A stretch of 64,000 nt of DNA from Hymenobacter swuensis DY53 (GTDB lineage: Bacteria; Bacteroidota; Bacteroidia; Cytophagales; Hymenobacteraceae): assembly GCF_000576555.1 (NCBI RefSeq), contig NZ_CP007145.1, forward strand, positions 3,038,001-3,102,000, in the 5' to 3' direction. Made by a program: the position numbers and the translations under genes. Every line of letters starts with the position of its first letter. Position 1 is the first letter of the stretch. Positions 42,434 to 51,967 of the stretch are shown piece after piece. Under the pieces are notes generated by a model. The model was given only the letters and a program-made list of their open reading frames with translations, was not told the origin of the DNA and made no database searches.

Positions 42434-43957
42434 TTACTCGATGCCGCCGGCGGCCCAGCGCAGGGTGGCCTGGGTCTGGGCGTACTTGGCCTGCAGTTCC
42501 GCCAGCTTCACGCGGGCCGATACTAAGGTGGCTTCGCGGGAGTTGATGAGGAACACCGAGCTTTCCCCGTTCTCGAAGCGAATCTGCTCGCCGGTCCGCA
42601 GCCGCTCGGCGTTGCGCACCACCTGCTCCTGTAAAGTCAGCTGCTCGCGCAGGGCTTCCCACTCGTTGGCCACGGTACGCACGCCGGTTTCAATTTCGCG
42701 GGTATCCTGCTGCAGATCAAACTGGAGCTCTTGCTGCTTGAGACGGTTGAGCTGGAGCTTGGCGCGCTCCTGGCGCAGCAGCAGTGGGTAGGCAAAGCTC
42801 ACGCCCAGCTTATAGTTGTTCTGCAGGTACGCGCCGCTCAGACTGGCCGGCTTTTCGGGGTTGAAGGGCTGGCCGGCCTGCAGCAGGTTATAATCGACGG
42901 AAAGCTTGGGCAGCAGCTTGTTGGTGAGCAACCGTCGCTCCACACCCAGCTGGCTGAGCTTAGCCCGGCTTTTCTGCAGCTCCGGATGAATCTGCTGGGC
43001 CAACTGGCTGAGCTGCGCCACCGAGTCGGGCGGGAGGGCGCGCCAGTCGGCGGGGCCGGGTAGCAGCTGGGGCCGGGTGGCGGCGGGTAGCTCCCGGGGT
43101 TGCTGCTGCTCGTCCCAGAGGTAGTTGCTGAGCAGCAGCGTGGAGTTACGGAACTGCACCCGCGCCTGGCTCAGCGTGGCCAACCGGTTCTGCAGCTCCG
43201 TCAGCGCCTCCACCGAATCAATGGCGGCCAAGTCACCAAATATTACGCGTTGGCGCACGGCCTCGAAGCGTACGTTGGCCAGGCCTGCGTTGCGGTCCAG
43301 CAGCCGCAGCCGCTGGTAGTTCAGGCTCCAGTCCCAGTAGTCCTTAGCGGCCTGCAGCAGCAGCTTGTTGAGGGCGCCGCGCCGCTCAGCTTCGGCCAGT
43401 CCCTGCAGTGCTTGGGCCTGGCGCACGGCGGCCCGACGCTCATCAATGAGCAGCCCCTGGGCCAGCGGCACCGAGAGGCCCAGGTAGCTCAGGCCGGCCG
43501 GCGAGGTCTGGCTTTCGGGGTTGATATAGGTACCCACGCCCCGGTCGAAGCCGGCCTTCACGTCGGCCCCGAACCAGAGCGGTACCCGCAGCTGCGAGTC
43601 CCAGTCGTGGAAATACTCCTTGCCGCCGAAGGTTTTGCCATAGTACTTGCTGGCGGCAGTGGGGTCGAACATGCCCCGGGCATAGCGCACTTCCTGCAAG
43701 GCGCGCTCGGGCAGCAGCCCGGCCTGCCGGGCCACCGGGTGGCGCAACGCCACGTAGGTCAGCAAATCGTTGAGCGAGAATACCTGACCGGAATCGGCCG
43801 GGGCGGCGCTGAGGGTTGGCCGGACAGCAGGCCTCGCCACGGGCTGTGCGGCAACGGGGCCCGCTAGCAGCGCAAACACTACGAGTAAAATCCAGAGAAG
43901 CGGCCGGCAGCCTCGCACGTTCGGCACGGAGGTCATACCTACTGACGAGTGGCTCAT
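42434..43957 (-). CDS. TolC-family outer-membrane efflux protein
   Basis: A 507-residue outer-membrane channel subunit with a signal peptide (LLVVFALLAGPVAAQP). Long amphipathic helical stretches (VRQAQALQGLAEAERRGALN, LTELQNRLATLSQARVQF, LNRLKQQELQFDLQQDTREI) are typical of TolC barrels. Its ATG overlaps the stop codon of the HlyD gene (ATGA), so the two are translationally coupled. With the HlyD protein and the ABC protein it forms a tripartite type I-like export system. The cargo is not visible nearby. Confidence 0.92.
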   Translation of the reverse strand: MSHSSVGMTSVPNVRGCRPLLWILLVVFALLAGPVAAQPVARPAVRPTLSAAPADSGQVFSLNDLLTYVALRHPVARQAGLLPERALQEVRYARGMFDPTAASKYYGKTFGGKEYFHDWDSQLRVPLWFGADVKAGFDRGVGTYINPESQTSPAGLSYLGLSVPLAQGLLIDERRAAVRQAQALQGLAEAERRGALNKLLLQAAKDYWDWSLNYQRLRLLDRNAGLANVRFEAVRQRVIFGDLAAIDSVEALTELQNRLATLSQARVQFRNSTLLLSNYLWDEQQQPRELPAATRPQLLPGPADWRALPPDSVAQLSQLAQQIHPELQKSRAKLSQLGVERRLLTNKLLPKLSVDYNLLQAGQPFNPEKPASLSGAYLQNNYKLGVSFAYPLLLRQERAKLQLNRLKQQELQFDLQQDTREIETGVRTVANEWEALREQLTLQEQVVRNAERLRTGEQIRFENGESSVFLINSREATLVSARVKLAELQAKYAQTQATLRWAAGGIE

Positions 43958-45348
43958 TTGACTTCCTCCTCCTCCGCCGAGCCCGTGGGTTTGGCGGCTT
44001 TCTTAGCGTCTTTTTTGGCCGATTCGGCCGGGCGGCCCACGAAATCGGGCGGGAAGCCGTTGAGCTGCCGCCACAATTCGTACCAGATGGGCACGTCATC
44101 CAGCAGTGCCCAGCCGTACACGCCGGAACCCACGCGCAGGGGCTTGGGCCAGGCTTCCAGCTCGGGGTCGGGGATTACCAGGATGCGGTACTGCCCCTGA
44201 GAGTCGATGTTGTCGATAACTGCCACCCGGCCCCCGAAGGTACCGAAGCTGGTGCCGGGCCAACCGCTGAACACCAGGGCCGGCCAGCCATCAAACTGCA
44301 GGCGCACCTTGCGGCCCACACGCAGCAGCGGAATATCCATGGGCTTCACGTACAGCTCGGCGGCCAGGGCCGGAGCAATGGGCATGATGGTGACAATATC
44401 CTCGCCTTCCTTTATAATCTCGCCCAAGCCTTCCTTGAGCGCCCGCACCACGTAGCCGTCCTGCGGGGCCGTGATGTGGTAGTAGCCTGAACGGATGCTG
44501 AGGTTGGCCAGCTCGTTGCGCAGCTTGGCAATCTGGCCCTCCGAGTCGAACTGGTAAGCCACGGCCGAGCGGCGGTCCGATTCGGACTTGGCCAGCTTGT
44601 CCTGGTACTCGGCCTGCAACGACGACAGCTCGAGCTGGGCGTTGGTAAGCTCCTGCCGCGAGGCACCCAGCTTGTTTTCCACGGCCTGGCGCTTGGCGGT
44701 ACTTTCCTGAAACTTCAGACGGCGCTGCTCCAACTCGGTCAGGCTCTTGAGGCCCTGCTTATAGAGGGCTTCCTGACGGGCCAGTTGCTGCTCGGCAATG
44801 CTGAAGTCGTTGTTGGCGGCGCGCAGCTCGGCTTCGTCGGAATTGACTTTGAGACGGGTCTGGCTGACTTTGTTACGGGCCTTGTCGAGGCTCACGGCCA
44901 AGCCGCTGCGCAGGGCCACCTGCTGGTCGCCGAGGGCTACAGTTTTGCCCTTGTTTTCTTCCAGCGACGATATTTTGGCGGCCAGCTGTTCACGGGTGCG
45001 GACCAGCAGCTCGGGGTCGAAATACTTTTCCTTGATTTCGGTGATGAGCACCAGCGTATCGCCTCTTTTTACGCGCTGGCCCTCGCGCACCAGCCACTTA
45101 TCAATGCGGCCGCCAATGGTGCTGGGCACGGTTTGGGGGCGGTCCTGGGGGCGCAGGGTGGTGAGCTGGCCGGTAGAGCGGATGTTCTGCGTCCAGGGCA
45201 GGAAGCCAGCCAAAATAATGAGTATCCCCAAGCCGCCCAGCCAGCGGGCCACGGTACGGCCAGCGCGCGGCGTCTGCACATGCTCAAATGAGCGAAAGCG
45301 CGCCGTTAGCGGGTTGGTTTCTTCCAGAGGATGTTCAGCAAAAGGCAC
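43954..45348 (-). CDS. HlyD-family membrane fusion protein
   Basis: A 464-residue periplasmic adaptor. One N-terminal membrane helix (WLGGLGILIILAGFLPW), then the first lipoyl half-motif (GGRIDKWLVREGQRVKRGDT), a long coiled coil (about 130-310, RQELTNAQLELSSLQAEYQD), and the second lipoyl half and beta-barrel (ITAPQDGYVVRALKEGLGEI, VGRKVRLQFDGWPALVFSGW). The tail is Lys/Glu-rich. It lies 72 nt after the ABC gene and overlaps the TolC gene by 4 nt. It connects the ABC exporter to the outer-membrane channel. Confidence 0.92.
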   Translation of the reverse strand: MPFAEHPLEETNPLTARFRSFEHVQTPRAGRTVARWLGGLGILIILAGFLPWTQNIRSTGQLTTLRPQDRPQTVPSTIGGRIDKWLVREGQRVKRGDTLVLITEIKEKYFDPELLVRTREQLAAKISSLEENKGKTVALGDQQVALRSGLAVSLDKARNKVSQTRLKVNSDEAELRAANNDFSIAEQQLARQEALYKQGLKSLTELEQRRLKFQESTAKRQAVENKLGASRQELTNAQLELSSLQAEYQDKLAKSESDRRSAVAYQFDSEGQIAKLRNELANLSIRSGYYHITAPQDGYVVRALKEGLGEIIKEGEDIVTIMPIAPALAAELYVKPMDIPLLRVGRKVRLQFDGWPALVFSGWPGTSFGTFGGRVAVIDNIDSQGQYRILVIPDPELEAWPKPLRVGSGVYGWALLDDVPIWYELWRQLNGFPPDFVGRPAESAKKDAKKAAKPTGSAEEEEVK

Positions 45349-45420
45349 AGGATAGCGGAATTAGTCGGTGAGGGAAGAGCGGGCCGGCCAACCAGCAAGG
45401 GTAGCTGGCCCAGGGCGGAC

Positions 45421-47136
45421 TTAGCGGGCGAGTTGCGGCGCAATGTCTCCGAAGGGACCATCGGCCACCAGGCGGCCTTCGCGCAGCAGAGCCAGGCGGG
45501 GACAGAGCTCCAGCACGGCACGGTCGTTAGAAGCCAGAATGATGGTCCAGGGCTGGGCGGTATCGAGCAAACGGTGCAGAATGCGCAGGCGTTCCGCAGG
45601 CTCCACGCCGGGCAGGAAGTTATCGAGCAGCAGCAGGCGCGGCCGGCTTACCAGGGCGCGGGCCAGCAGCAGCTTCTGCCGGACGCTGTCAGAAAACGGT
45701 GTCCCGATGCCTAAAGGCGTGTTCAGGCCCAGCGGCCGGCTGTAAAAGTCGTCGCGCAGACCTACCAGTTCCAGAGCCCAGGCCACATCGTCGGCAGTTA
45801 CGCGGGGCTGGTCGAGGGTCAGGTTCTGGAGCAGCGTCCCGTCGAACAGGTTCTGATGCGCAATATTGTCGCCCAGGTAGCGGCCCAAAGCCTCGCTCGA
45901 AATATCCTGCAATGCCAGCCCATCGTAGGCCACCACGCCGGTATAGCCGTCGAGCAGGCCAGCCAGCACCCGCAGCAGGGTGGTTTTACCGGCTCCATCG
46001 GTACCGGCCAAGCCCAGGTGCTCCCCGGCCGCCAGCGTCAGCGACACATCCTGCACCGGCTGTTTGGTGCCGTTGGGGTACTGGTAGGCGAGGTGGCGCA
46101 ACTCTACACGCACCCCGGTGTTAGTGGCGGGCAGCGGCAGCTCTACCCCCGCGTGGGGTGCCAGCACCGGCAGATCCAGCACATGCCCGATTTTATCGAG
46201 CGAAGTCAGAGCATCATACACCACATCCAGCTTGAGCAGCAGTTTTTCCACGGCCGAGATGATAAGAATGATGACGATTTCGGCGGCTACAAACTGGCCG
46301 ATGTTGATCTGCTTGCTGATAAGCAGCCAGCAGCCGATAATGAGCAGGGAAGCGGTAATGAGCGTTTTGAAGGCCACGAAGCCCCAAAATTGCGTCAACA
46401 GGACCCGGAAATGGCTTTGCCGGGCCGTGAGGTAGCCTTCCACCAGCCCATCGGTGCGGCTGAGGGCCAACTGCTGCCGGGGCGCGTGCCGAAAGGTGTG
46501 CACCGTGCGGGCCACGTCTTCGAGCCAGGCCACCACGCGATACTTGTATTTCGACTCCACGAGGCTGGTTTTGAGGCCATCGGGACCGGTCAGGCGCACC
46601 ATCAGCACCAGCAACCCAATCAGCAGCAACCCGAAGGCAATGAAGATGGGATGATAGAAGCTAAGCAGGATCAGCCCGAACAGAATCTGTAGGGCGGCCG
46701 CCGAAAACTCAACGAGCAGTGTAGAAAGTCCTTTTTGCAGCGTGGGCGTATCGAGCAGGCGGTTCACCAGCTCGGGCAGGTACTGCCCGTCCAGCTGCTC
46801 GGTCCGGATGCGGGGCAAACGCACGGCAAAATCCAGGCTGATGCGGGCAAACAGCCGCTGCTGAATAAACTCCACCAGGTAGAGCTGCATCACCTGCAAC
46901 GCTCCTACCAGAAACGTACCCACCACAATAAAGCCGATGAGCACGATAAGCGACGTGCTGACGTCGCCGCTGCTAACGAAGCCAATAACGGACTGCACGC
47001 CTAGCGGCAGCGTCAGGCTGATGAGCCCGGTGAGGGCGGCGTATACATATAAGTAGGTGATGTCGCGGCGTTCGGACGCCAGTAGGCGCAGCAGGCGCTG
47101 CCCGGGAGTGAGGGACGGTTCGGGGTGGTCGGCCAT
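45421..47136 (-). CDS. ABC exporter (TMD-NBD fusion) with degenerate ATPase site
   Basis: A 571-residue half-transporter: about six membrane helices in residues 25-300 (YVYAALTGLISLTLPLGVQS), then an ATPase domain (about 345-571). Walker A is intact (GTDGAGKTT, 378-386) and the Q-loop is present (IAHQN). But the signature LSGGQ is FSDSV (481-485), Walker B LLLLD is followed by Asn506 instead of Glu, and the H-loop His is Asn537 (ILASNDR). ATP may be bound but hydrolysis should be weak unless a partner supplies it. There is no peptidase C39 domain. ATG 47136 is chosen because the sequence before it (to 47220) is unlike the family. Confidence 0.88.
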   Translation of the reverse strand: MADHPEPSLTPGQRLLRLLASERRDITYLYVYAALTGLISLTLPLGVQSVIGFVSSGDVSTSLIVLIGFIVVGTFLVGALQVMQLYLVEFIQQRLFARISLDFAVRLPRIRTEQLDGQYLPELVNRLLDTPTLQKGLSTLLVEFSAAALQILFGLILLSFYHPIFIAFGLLLIGLLVLMVRLTGPDGLKTSLVESKYKYRVVAWLEDVARTVHTFRHAPRQQLALSRTDGLVEGYLTARQSHFRVLLTQFWGFVAFKTLITASLLIIGCWLLISKQINIGQFVAAEIVIILIISAVEKLLLKLDVVYDALTSLDKIGHVLDLPVLAPHAGVELPLPATNTGVRVELRHLAYQYPNGTKQPVQDVSLTLAAGEHLGLAGTDGAGKTTLLRVLAGLLDGYTGVVAYDGLALQDISSEALGRYLGDNIAHQNLFDGTLLQNLTLDQPRVTADDVAWALELVGLRDDFYSRPLGLNTPLGIGTPFSDSVRQKLLLARALVSRPRLLLLDNFLPGVEPAERLRILHRLLDTAQPWTIILASNDRAVLELCPRLALLREGRLVADGPFGDIAPQLAR

Positions 47137-47484
47137 AGGGGGAGTAGTGGTGGCAAGCAGAACAGACGGCTCCAAAGAGCCGGTTGGAAGCAGGCCAGCG
47201 ACTCTATAACTCCTACGCACCGGAAAGTTCTACAACCTGCGTAGGACCACTGAATCGACGGCAGCTCAACCGTGACAAAGGTACGGCCACCCAACAGGCC
47301 CAAACTTAAGACTAGGTTAAATGGAGCTTAATTCCAGATTAAAATAAATCCAATTAACCGTTGAGCGCATCCCGGAAGCAGCGCGGCTACATCTTCCCGG
47401 CCGCAACTGCGTACCTTTGCCCGGTGAGTTGCGCTGGTTGCGGCTCCGTGGTTCCTCCCGCCTTTTCCCCTGGCTCCTCGGTTT
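47137..47484. other. intergenic region before the binding-protein gene
   Basis: 348 nt with no gene. AT-rich stretch at about 47305-47360, then the TACCTTTG promoter box at 47412-47419. Divergent promoter region for the ABC and binding-protein genes. Confidence 0.6.
47412..47419 (+). promoter_or_regulatory. Bacteroidota -7 box (TACCTTTG)
   Basis: Exact TAnnTTTG match, 65 nt before the ATG at 47485. Confidence 0.65.
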
Positions 47485-49440
47485 ATGAGGCTTTCCTCTT
47501 TTCTCCCCGCTGTTGTTCTTTCGGCCGGTCTGGGCTTGGTTGTGCCCGCTGCGGCCCAGCAGACGCCCCCCAAGAAAACCACCACTCCGGCTGCCGGCAA
47601 GCCCGCCAGCACCGCGCCCGCCAGACCGGCCACAGTTCCGGCTAAGCCCACCGCAACCCCAACCAAACCAGCGGCAACGGCTTCCAGACCTACCTCGACA
47701 GGTAAAACCACGACGCCGGCGGCCACGGCACCAGCCAAACCCGCCCCTACCCGCCCGGCCGCTACTGCGCCGCCTAAGCCCACCGGGCCGCCTTTGCCGG
47801 CCAACCTGGGCTCCACCGACCCCAACGTGCGCTACAAAAACGGCAAAACCCTGCTGGACCAAACGCGCTACGACCTGGCCCTGCAGGAACTGGAGCCCCT
47901 CACGGCTCCGGGCGGCAAGTTTGCCAAGTCCCCGGAAGCGGCCTACCTCTACGCCGTGGCCGCCAGCCGGGCCAAGAAGTGGGCCGAAGCCGAGCAGATG
48001 CTGAACCTGCTGCGTAGCGAGTACGCCCAGTGGCCGGCGCTGCCGGAGGCGTTTTTCCTCCAGGGCCAGGTGTCGTTTGAGCAGGGTGACTTCGAGAATG
48101 CCCTACGGGTGCTGGCCCAGGTACCGGAGGGCCGGCTGACCACCGAGCGGGAGAACATGAAGGCCACGTACCTGCCCCGCATCAAGGACAAAGCCACTTT
48201 CCAGAACCTGCTCAAAAGCTACCCCCAGGAAACTTCCCTGGCCCGCGCCTACGCCGATAAGCTGGCCAACGGCGGCTGGTACACCGAAGCCGACAAAGGC
48301 CAGCTCGACCAGCTTATCAGCCAGTTTCAGCTCGACCGGATCCGCTACACGCCCCGCCCCCAGGCTGTTAAAAAAGCCAGCTACAACATCGGGGTGCTCC
48401 TGCCCTTCGAGTTTAACGACCCGAGCTGGGAAAAGCGGCGCAAAAACCAGTTCGTAACGGACCTGTACGCCGGCCTGCGTCTGGCCCAGGACTCTTTGCA
48501 GCGCGAAGGCCGGCCAGTGCAGCTGTTCACTTACGATACCGGCGCCGATACCACCCAACTCAAGCAGGTGCTGGCCCTGCCCGAGTTGGCCGGCATGGAC
48601 CTGATCATCGGTCCGGTGTATAAGTCGGGCTCCAAGATTCTGGCCCGCTACGCCCAGCAGCGGCAGATTACGGTGGTCAACCCCTTGTCGCAGGACGGCA
48701 GTCTGGTGCTAGATAACCCCTGGCACTACCTGTTCGAACCCAGCACCGCCAGCCAGGCCCGACAGGCCGCACAATTCGCCTTTAGCCGCCTCGGCGGCTC
48801 CCGCACAGCCGTGGTGCTTTATGAAGATACCAAGGACGAGGAAGATTTCGGGGCCGCCTACAAGCAGGCCTATGAGGCCCTGGGGGGCCGCGTGCTGCAG
48901 CTGCGCCGCATCAACTCCGACGTGGAAGAATCCCTGGCTTCCGGCTTTGCGGGTGTTGATCTGAAGAACATCGGGCACTTGGTGGTGGCTTCCGATGGAA
49001 AGAAGGCTGGGCCCTACACGCTGGGCGTACTCAAGGCCCAGGACGCTCGCCTGCCGATCATCACCTACGCTTCTTGGCTCGATAACAACCGCATCGGCCT
49101 GGGCCAACTGGACGCCCGCGACGTGTACTTCGTGCACCCAAAATTCCTCGACAAAACCAACGCCGGGGTACGCCGCTTCCGGCAGCTGTACGTGCAGCGC
49201 CAGAACCTGCCGCCGTCGGTTTTTGCCTTCACCGGCTTCGAGCTGCTGTATTACTTTGGCAGCCAGCTGCACCAGAACGGGCCGGCCTTCCAGCAGCAAT
49301 TAGCCAACGGTGGGCCGGTTTCGGGGGCCGTGTTCCAGGGCATCGGTTACCCGGCCGGGGCCCACGACAACCAGTACGTGCCCATTACCAAGCTGGAGCG
49401 GCTGGAAGTGGAAGTCCTGAACCCGGTTGGCATCCGGTAG
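47485..49440 (+). CDS. periplasmic-binding-fold protein with TPR-like region (LpoA-like)
   Basis: A 651-residue exported protein. The signal peptide ends VVPAAAQQ. Residues about 27-105 are a Pro/Ala/Thr/Lys low-complexity linker, then TPR-like helices (AKSPEAAYLYAVAASRAKKW, LPEAFFLQGQVSFEQGDFEN), and from about 295 a type I periplasmic-binding fold (YNIGVLLPFEFNDPSWEKRR, GMDLIIGPVYKSGSKILARY, AVVLYEDTKDEEDFGAAYKQ). The layout resembles penicillin-binding-protein activators such as LpoA and branched-chain amino-acid binding proteins. No transporter subunits adjoin, which favours an envelope role over solute uptake. hemL follows after 102 nt. Confidence 0.82.
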   Translation: MRLSSFLPAVVLSAGLGLVVPAAAQQTPPKKTTTPAAGKPASTAPARPATVPAKPTATPTKPAATASRPTSTGKTTTPAATAPAKPAPTRPAATAPPKPTGPPLPANLGSTDPNVRYKNGKTLLDQTRYDLALQELEPLTAPGGKFAKSPEAAYLYAVAASRAKKWAEAEQMLNLLRSEYAQWPALPEAFFLQGQVSFEQGDFENALRVLAQVPEGRLTTERENMKATYLPRIKDKATFQNLLKSYPQETSLARAYADKLANGGWYTEADKGQLDQLISQFQLDRIRYTPRPQAVKKASYNIGVLLPFEFNDPSWEKRRKNQFVTDLYAGLRLAQDSLQREGRPVQLFTYDTGADTTQLKQVLALPELAGMDLIIGPVYKSGSKILARYAQQRQITVVNPLSQDGSLVLDNPWHYLFEPSTASQARQAAQFAFSRLGGSRTAVVLYEDTKDEEDFGAAYKQAYEALGGRVLQLRRINSDVEESLASGFAGVDLKNIGHLVVASDGKKAGPYTLGVLKAQDARLPIITYASWLDNNRIGLGQLDARDVYFVHPKFLDKTNAGVRRFRQLYVQRQNLPPSVFAFTGFELLYYFGSQLHQNGPAFQQQLANGGPVSGAVFQGIGYPAGAHDNQYVPITKLERLEVEVLNPVGIR

Positions 49441-49542
49441 GTTGTTTGTAGTATAGAGTACCGGGTAGTGAGTAGTGAGATACCCAGGACTCTCTCAATT
49501 TTTTCATGGACTCTCTCGCTACGTCTTTCTCTGCCTGCCCTC

Positions 49543-50868
49543 ATGTCTCACGACTCCCTACCCACTACGCCCCTCTCCTTAGCCACTTCCGACGCCCTGT
49601 TCACGCGGGCCAAAAACCACATTCCGGGCGGAGTTAACTCGCCGGTACGCGCCTTTCGCGCCGTGGGCGGCCATCCGGTATTCATGCAGTCGGCCAAAGG
49701 GGCCTGGCTGACTGACGTGGATGGCAACCGCTACTTGGATTTCATCAACTCCTGGGGCCCAATGATTCTGGGCCACGCTCCTGAAATTGTACTGGAAGCC
49801 GTGCGCGGTGCCATTGGCAACTCGCTTTCCTTCGGAGCACCCACCCAGCGCGAGGTAGAAATGGCCGAGCTCATCAAGCAGATGGTGCCCAGCATCGAAA
49901 AAGTCCGGCTGGTAAACTCCGGCACCGAGGCCACCATGTCGGCTATTCGGGTGGCGCGGGGCTACACCGGCCGCAACAAAATCATCAAGTTTGAAGGCTG
50001 CTACCACGGCCACGGCGACTCCTTCCTGATTGCCGCCGGCTCGGGTGCCCTCACCCTCGGCGCGCCCGACTCGCCAGGCGTCACCCAAGGCGTGGCCCAG
50101 GACACTCTCACGGTACCCTACAACGACCTGCCCGCCGTAGAGCGCACCATTGCTGCCAACGACGGCCAGGTGGCCGCCCTCATTCTGGAGCCGGTAGTAG
50201 GCAACATGGGCCTGGTAGCTCCCGCCGAAGGCTACCTGCAGGGCCTGCGCGACCTGTGCACCCAACACGGCATAGTGCTGATTTTTGATGAGGTGATGAC
50301 CGGCTTCCGGCTGGCCCGGGGCGGCGCGCAGGAGCTCTACGGCATCACGCCCGACATGACGACGCTGGGCAAAATCATCGGGGGCGGCATGCCGGTGGGC
50401 GCTTATGGCGGCCGTCAGGACATCATGGACAACGTGGCCCCGGCCGGCAAGGTCTACCAGGCGGGCACGCTCTCGGGCAACCCCATTGCCACCGCCGCCG
50501 GCATTGCCCAGCTGACGTACCTGCAGCAGCACCCCGAACTCTACGACCAACTGAACCGCACCACCACCCGCATTGCCGACGGCACTCGCCAGATCTGCCG
50601 GGAGCTGGGCCTGAACTACACTGTGAATCAGGTAGGCTCCATGTTCAGCGTATTCTTCACCGACCAGCCCGTAACCGACCTGGAATCGGCTAAAACTTCC
50701 AACACCGAGGCATTTGGCCGCTACTTCCAGGCCATGCTGCACCGGGGCATTTACCTGGCTCCGGCCCAGTACGAGGCCCTGTTCGTGAGCACCGCCATGA
50801 CCGACGACCTAGTGGCCCTCTATCTCACCGCCTGCCGCGAATCGATGCGGGAAGCCCACGGATTGTAA
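49543..50868 (+). CDS. hemL: glutamate-1-semialdehyde 2,1-aminomutase
   Basis: A 441-residue PLP enzyme that converts glutamate 1-semialdehyde to 5-aminolevulinate in heme synthesis. Family marks: FTRAKNHIPGGVNSPVRAFR near the N-terminus, FVNSGTEA-type VRLVNSGTEATMSAIRVARG, KFEGCYHGHGDSFL, LIFDEVMTGFRLA and the PLP-Lys segment TTLGKIIGGGMPVGAYGG. The family length is about 430. The frame is open from 49468, but ATG 49543 gives the normal N-terminus. No other hem gene adjoins. Confidence 0.96.
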   Translation: MSHDSLPTTPLSLATSDALFTRAKNHIPGGVNSPVRAFRAVGGHPVFMQSAKGAWLTDVDGNRYLDFINSWGPMILGHAPEIVLEAVRGAIGNSLSFGAPTQREVEMAELIKQMVPSIEKVRLVNSGTEATMSAIRVARGYTGRNKIIKFEGCYHGHGDSFLIAAGSGALTLGAPDSPGVTQGVAQDTLTVPYNDLPAVERTIAANDGQVAALILEPVVGNMGLVAPAEGYLQGLRDLCTQHGIVLIFDEVMTGFRLARGGAQELYGITPDMTTLGKIIGGGMPVGAYGGRQDIMDNVAPAGKVYQAGTLSGNPIATAAGIAQLTYLQQHPELYDQLNRTTTRIADGTRQICRELGLNYTVNQVGSMFSVFFTDQPVTDLESAKTSNTEAFGRYFQAMLHRGIYLAPAQYEALFVSTAMTDDLVALYLTACRESMREAHGL

Positions 50869-50869
50869 G

Positions 50870-50953
50870 TTGCTAGTTGTCAGTTGCTGGCTGCTAGTTG
50901 TTGGGCATCCTACCAACTGAAAACCGACAGCTAGCAACTGACAACTGACAACC
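50870..50953. repeat. word-like inverted repeat
   Basis: GTTGCTAGTTGTCAGTTGCT on the left and AGCTAGCAACTGACAACTGA on the right are largely complementary, with AACTGACAAC repeated. It fills the spacer between hemL and the next promoter. Confidence 0.7.
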
Positions 50954-50956
50954 GCC

Positions 50957-50964
50957 TACCTTTG
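50957..50964 (+). promoter_or_regulatory. Bacteroidota -7 box (TACCTTTG)
   Basis: Exact match, 21 nt before ATG 50986. It lies over the alternative start at 50962, which decides for the later ATG. Confidence 0.7.
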
Positions 50965-50985
50965 CGCGAAATTTCTGCCGCCTGT

Positions 50986-51837
50986 ATGTTCCGATTTCGT
51001 CAGCTGCTGCCGCTTTTTCTGCTGTTGTGGCTTGTTGTGCCCGGCCCGCTCCGCGCCCAGATGGAAACGCCCGCTGTGGCCAATAAGCGCCTGTTCGACC
51101 GCACCGTGGACGAGCTGAACTTCCGCACGATGGAGACGGTGTACGATAAGTCGTTTGCCCGGGGCAAGTTCCCGGCCTCGCTGCGCACCGTGAAAGCCCG
51201 CCAGGAGTTCAACAACTTCCCCGGCCGCGACGACCTCAAGAAATTGTTCCACAACTACAACGATATTTCGGCCCGCTACAAAAGCCGCTTTGGCAAAGGC
51301 CGCACCGATCTGGTGGAATTTGAGAAGGAGCTGAACACCATTCTGGTGGACCGCAACTTCGAGTTCTTTATCCGGGTGCTGCCGCGCGATGAGCGGGTGG
51401 CCCTCATCCGAAGTCTGCAACGCTACATCAAGCAGGGCGCGGCCCAGTTTAACGCCTCCGAAGACCCGGCCCCCGAGGACTTGGCCACTGATGCTGCTGC
51501 TGTGCCTCCTGCCGACGGCGAAACGGCTACCCTGGCCCCAGCGGCAGCCGCCGAGGACCCGCAGCCCGCTCCGGAAGCATCTCTGACCTCAGTTCCAGAT
51601 GCTGGTTACGCTGCCCCCCGCTCCCTCGACGTAGCCCCCCGTCACGACTGGATGGACTACCTGACCTTAATGCTGGCCAGCGGCTCGTTTCTACTGCTGC
51701 TCTACCTGGTCACCAGCGTGCTCCCCGACCTACGCACCCGTCTGGATGCACTGGCTGAAAATGAGGAGCAGCCCGCGCCGCGTCCGCGCCGTCGGGCCAA
51801 TGCACTGCCAGAAGACACTTACGAGAACGAGGAGTAA
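50986..51837 (+). CDS. hypothetical exported membrane protein
   Basis: A 283-residue protein that I do not recognise. It has an N-terminal signal sequence (LLPLFLLLWLVVPGPLRAQ), a charged helical region (about 25-150: FNNFPGRDDLKKLFHNYNDI), an Ala/Pro/Glu-rich linker, and one C-terminal membrane helix (YLTLMLASGSFLLLLYLVTS) followed by a basic/acidic tail. This predicts a periplasmic domain anchored by one C-terminal helix. It has its own promoter box. Confidence 0.72.
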   Translation: MFRFRQLLPLFLLLWLVVPGPLRAQMETPAVANKRLFDRTVDELNFRTMETVYDKSFARGKFPASLRTVKARQEFNNFPGRDDLKKLFHNYNDISARYKSRFGKGRTDLVEFEKELNTILVDRNFEFFIRVLPRDERVALIRSLQRYIKQGAAQFNASEDPAPEDLATDAAAVPPADGETATLAPAAAAEDPQPAPEASLTSVPDAGYAAPRSLDVAPRHDWMDYLTLMLASGSFLLLLYLVTSVLPDLRTRLDALAENEEQPAPRPRRRANALPEDTYENEE

Positions 51838-51964
51838 TTTTTCAATTAAAAATTACGAATTAAAAATTGAAGCTGACTTCGGCTTCCGACTCTGACCAGA
51901 GGTTGGGACGAACGTCATTTTCGCTCTGCAATTCATAATTTTTAATTCTTAATTCTTAATTCAC
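51838..51964. repeat. AT-rich inverted repeat
   Basis: AATTTTTCAATTAAAAATTA on the left and TAATTTTTAATTCTTAATTC on the right can pair; the GC content drops sharply. It separates the 51837 stop from dcd and may act as a hairpin or terminator. Confidence 0.65.
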
Positions 51965-51967
51965 CCC

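Noticed and set aside
47560..47800. Low-complexity Pro/Ala/Thr sequence as a possible repeat element
   Set aside because: It is in frame within the 651-residue protein and is best read as a linker after the signal peptide.
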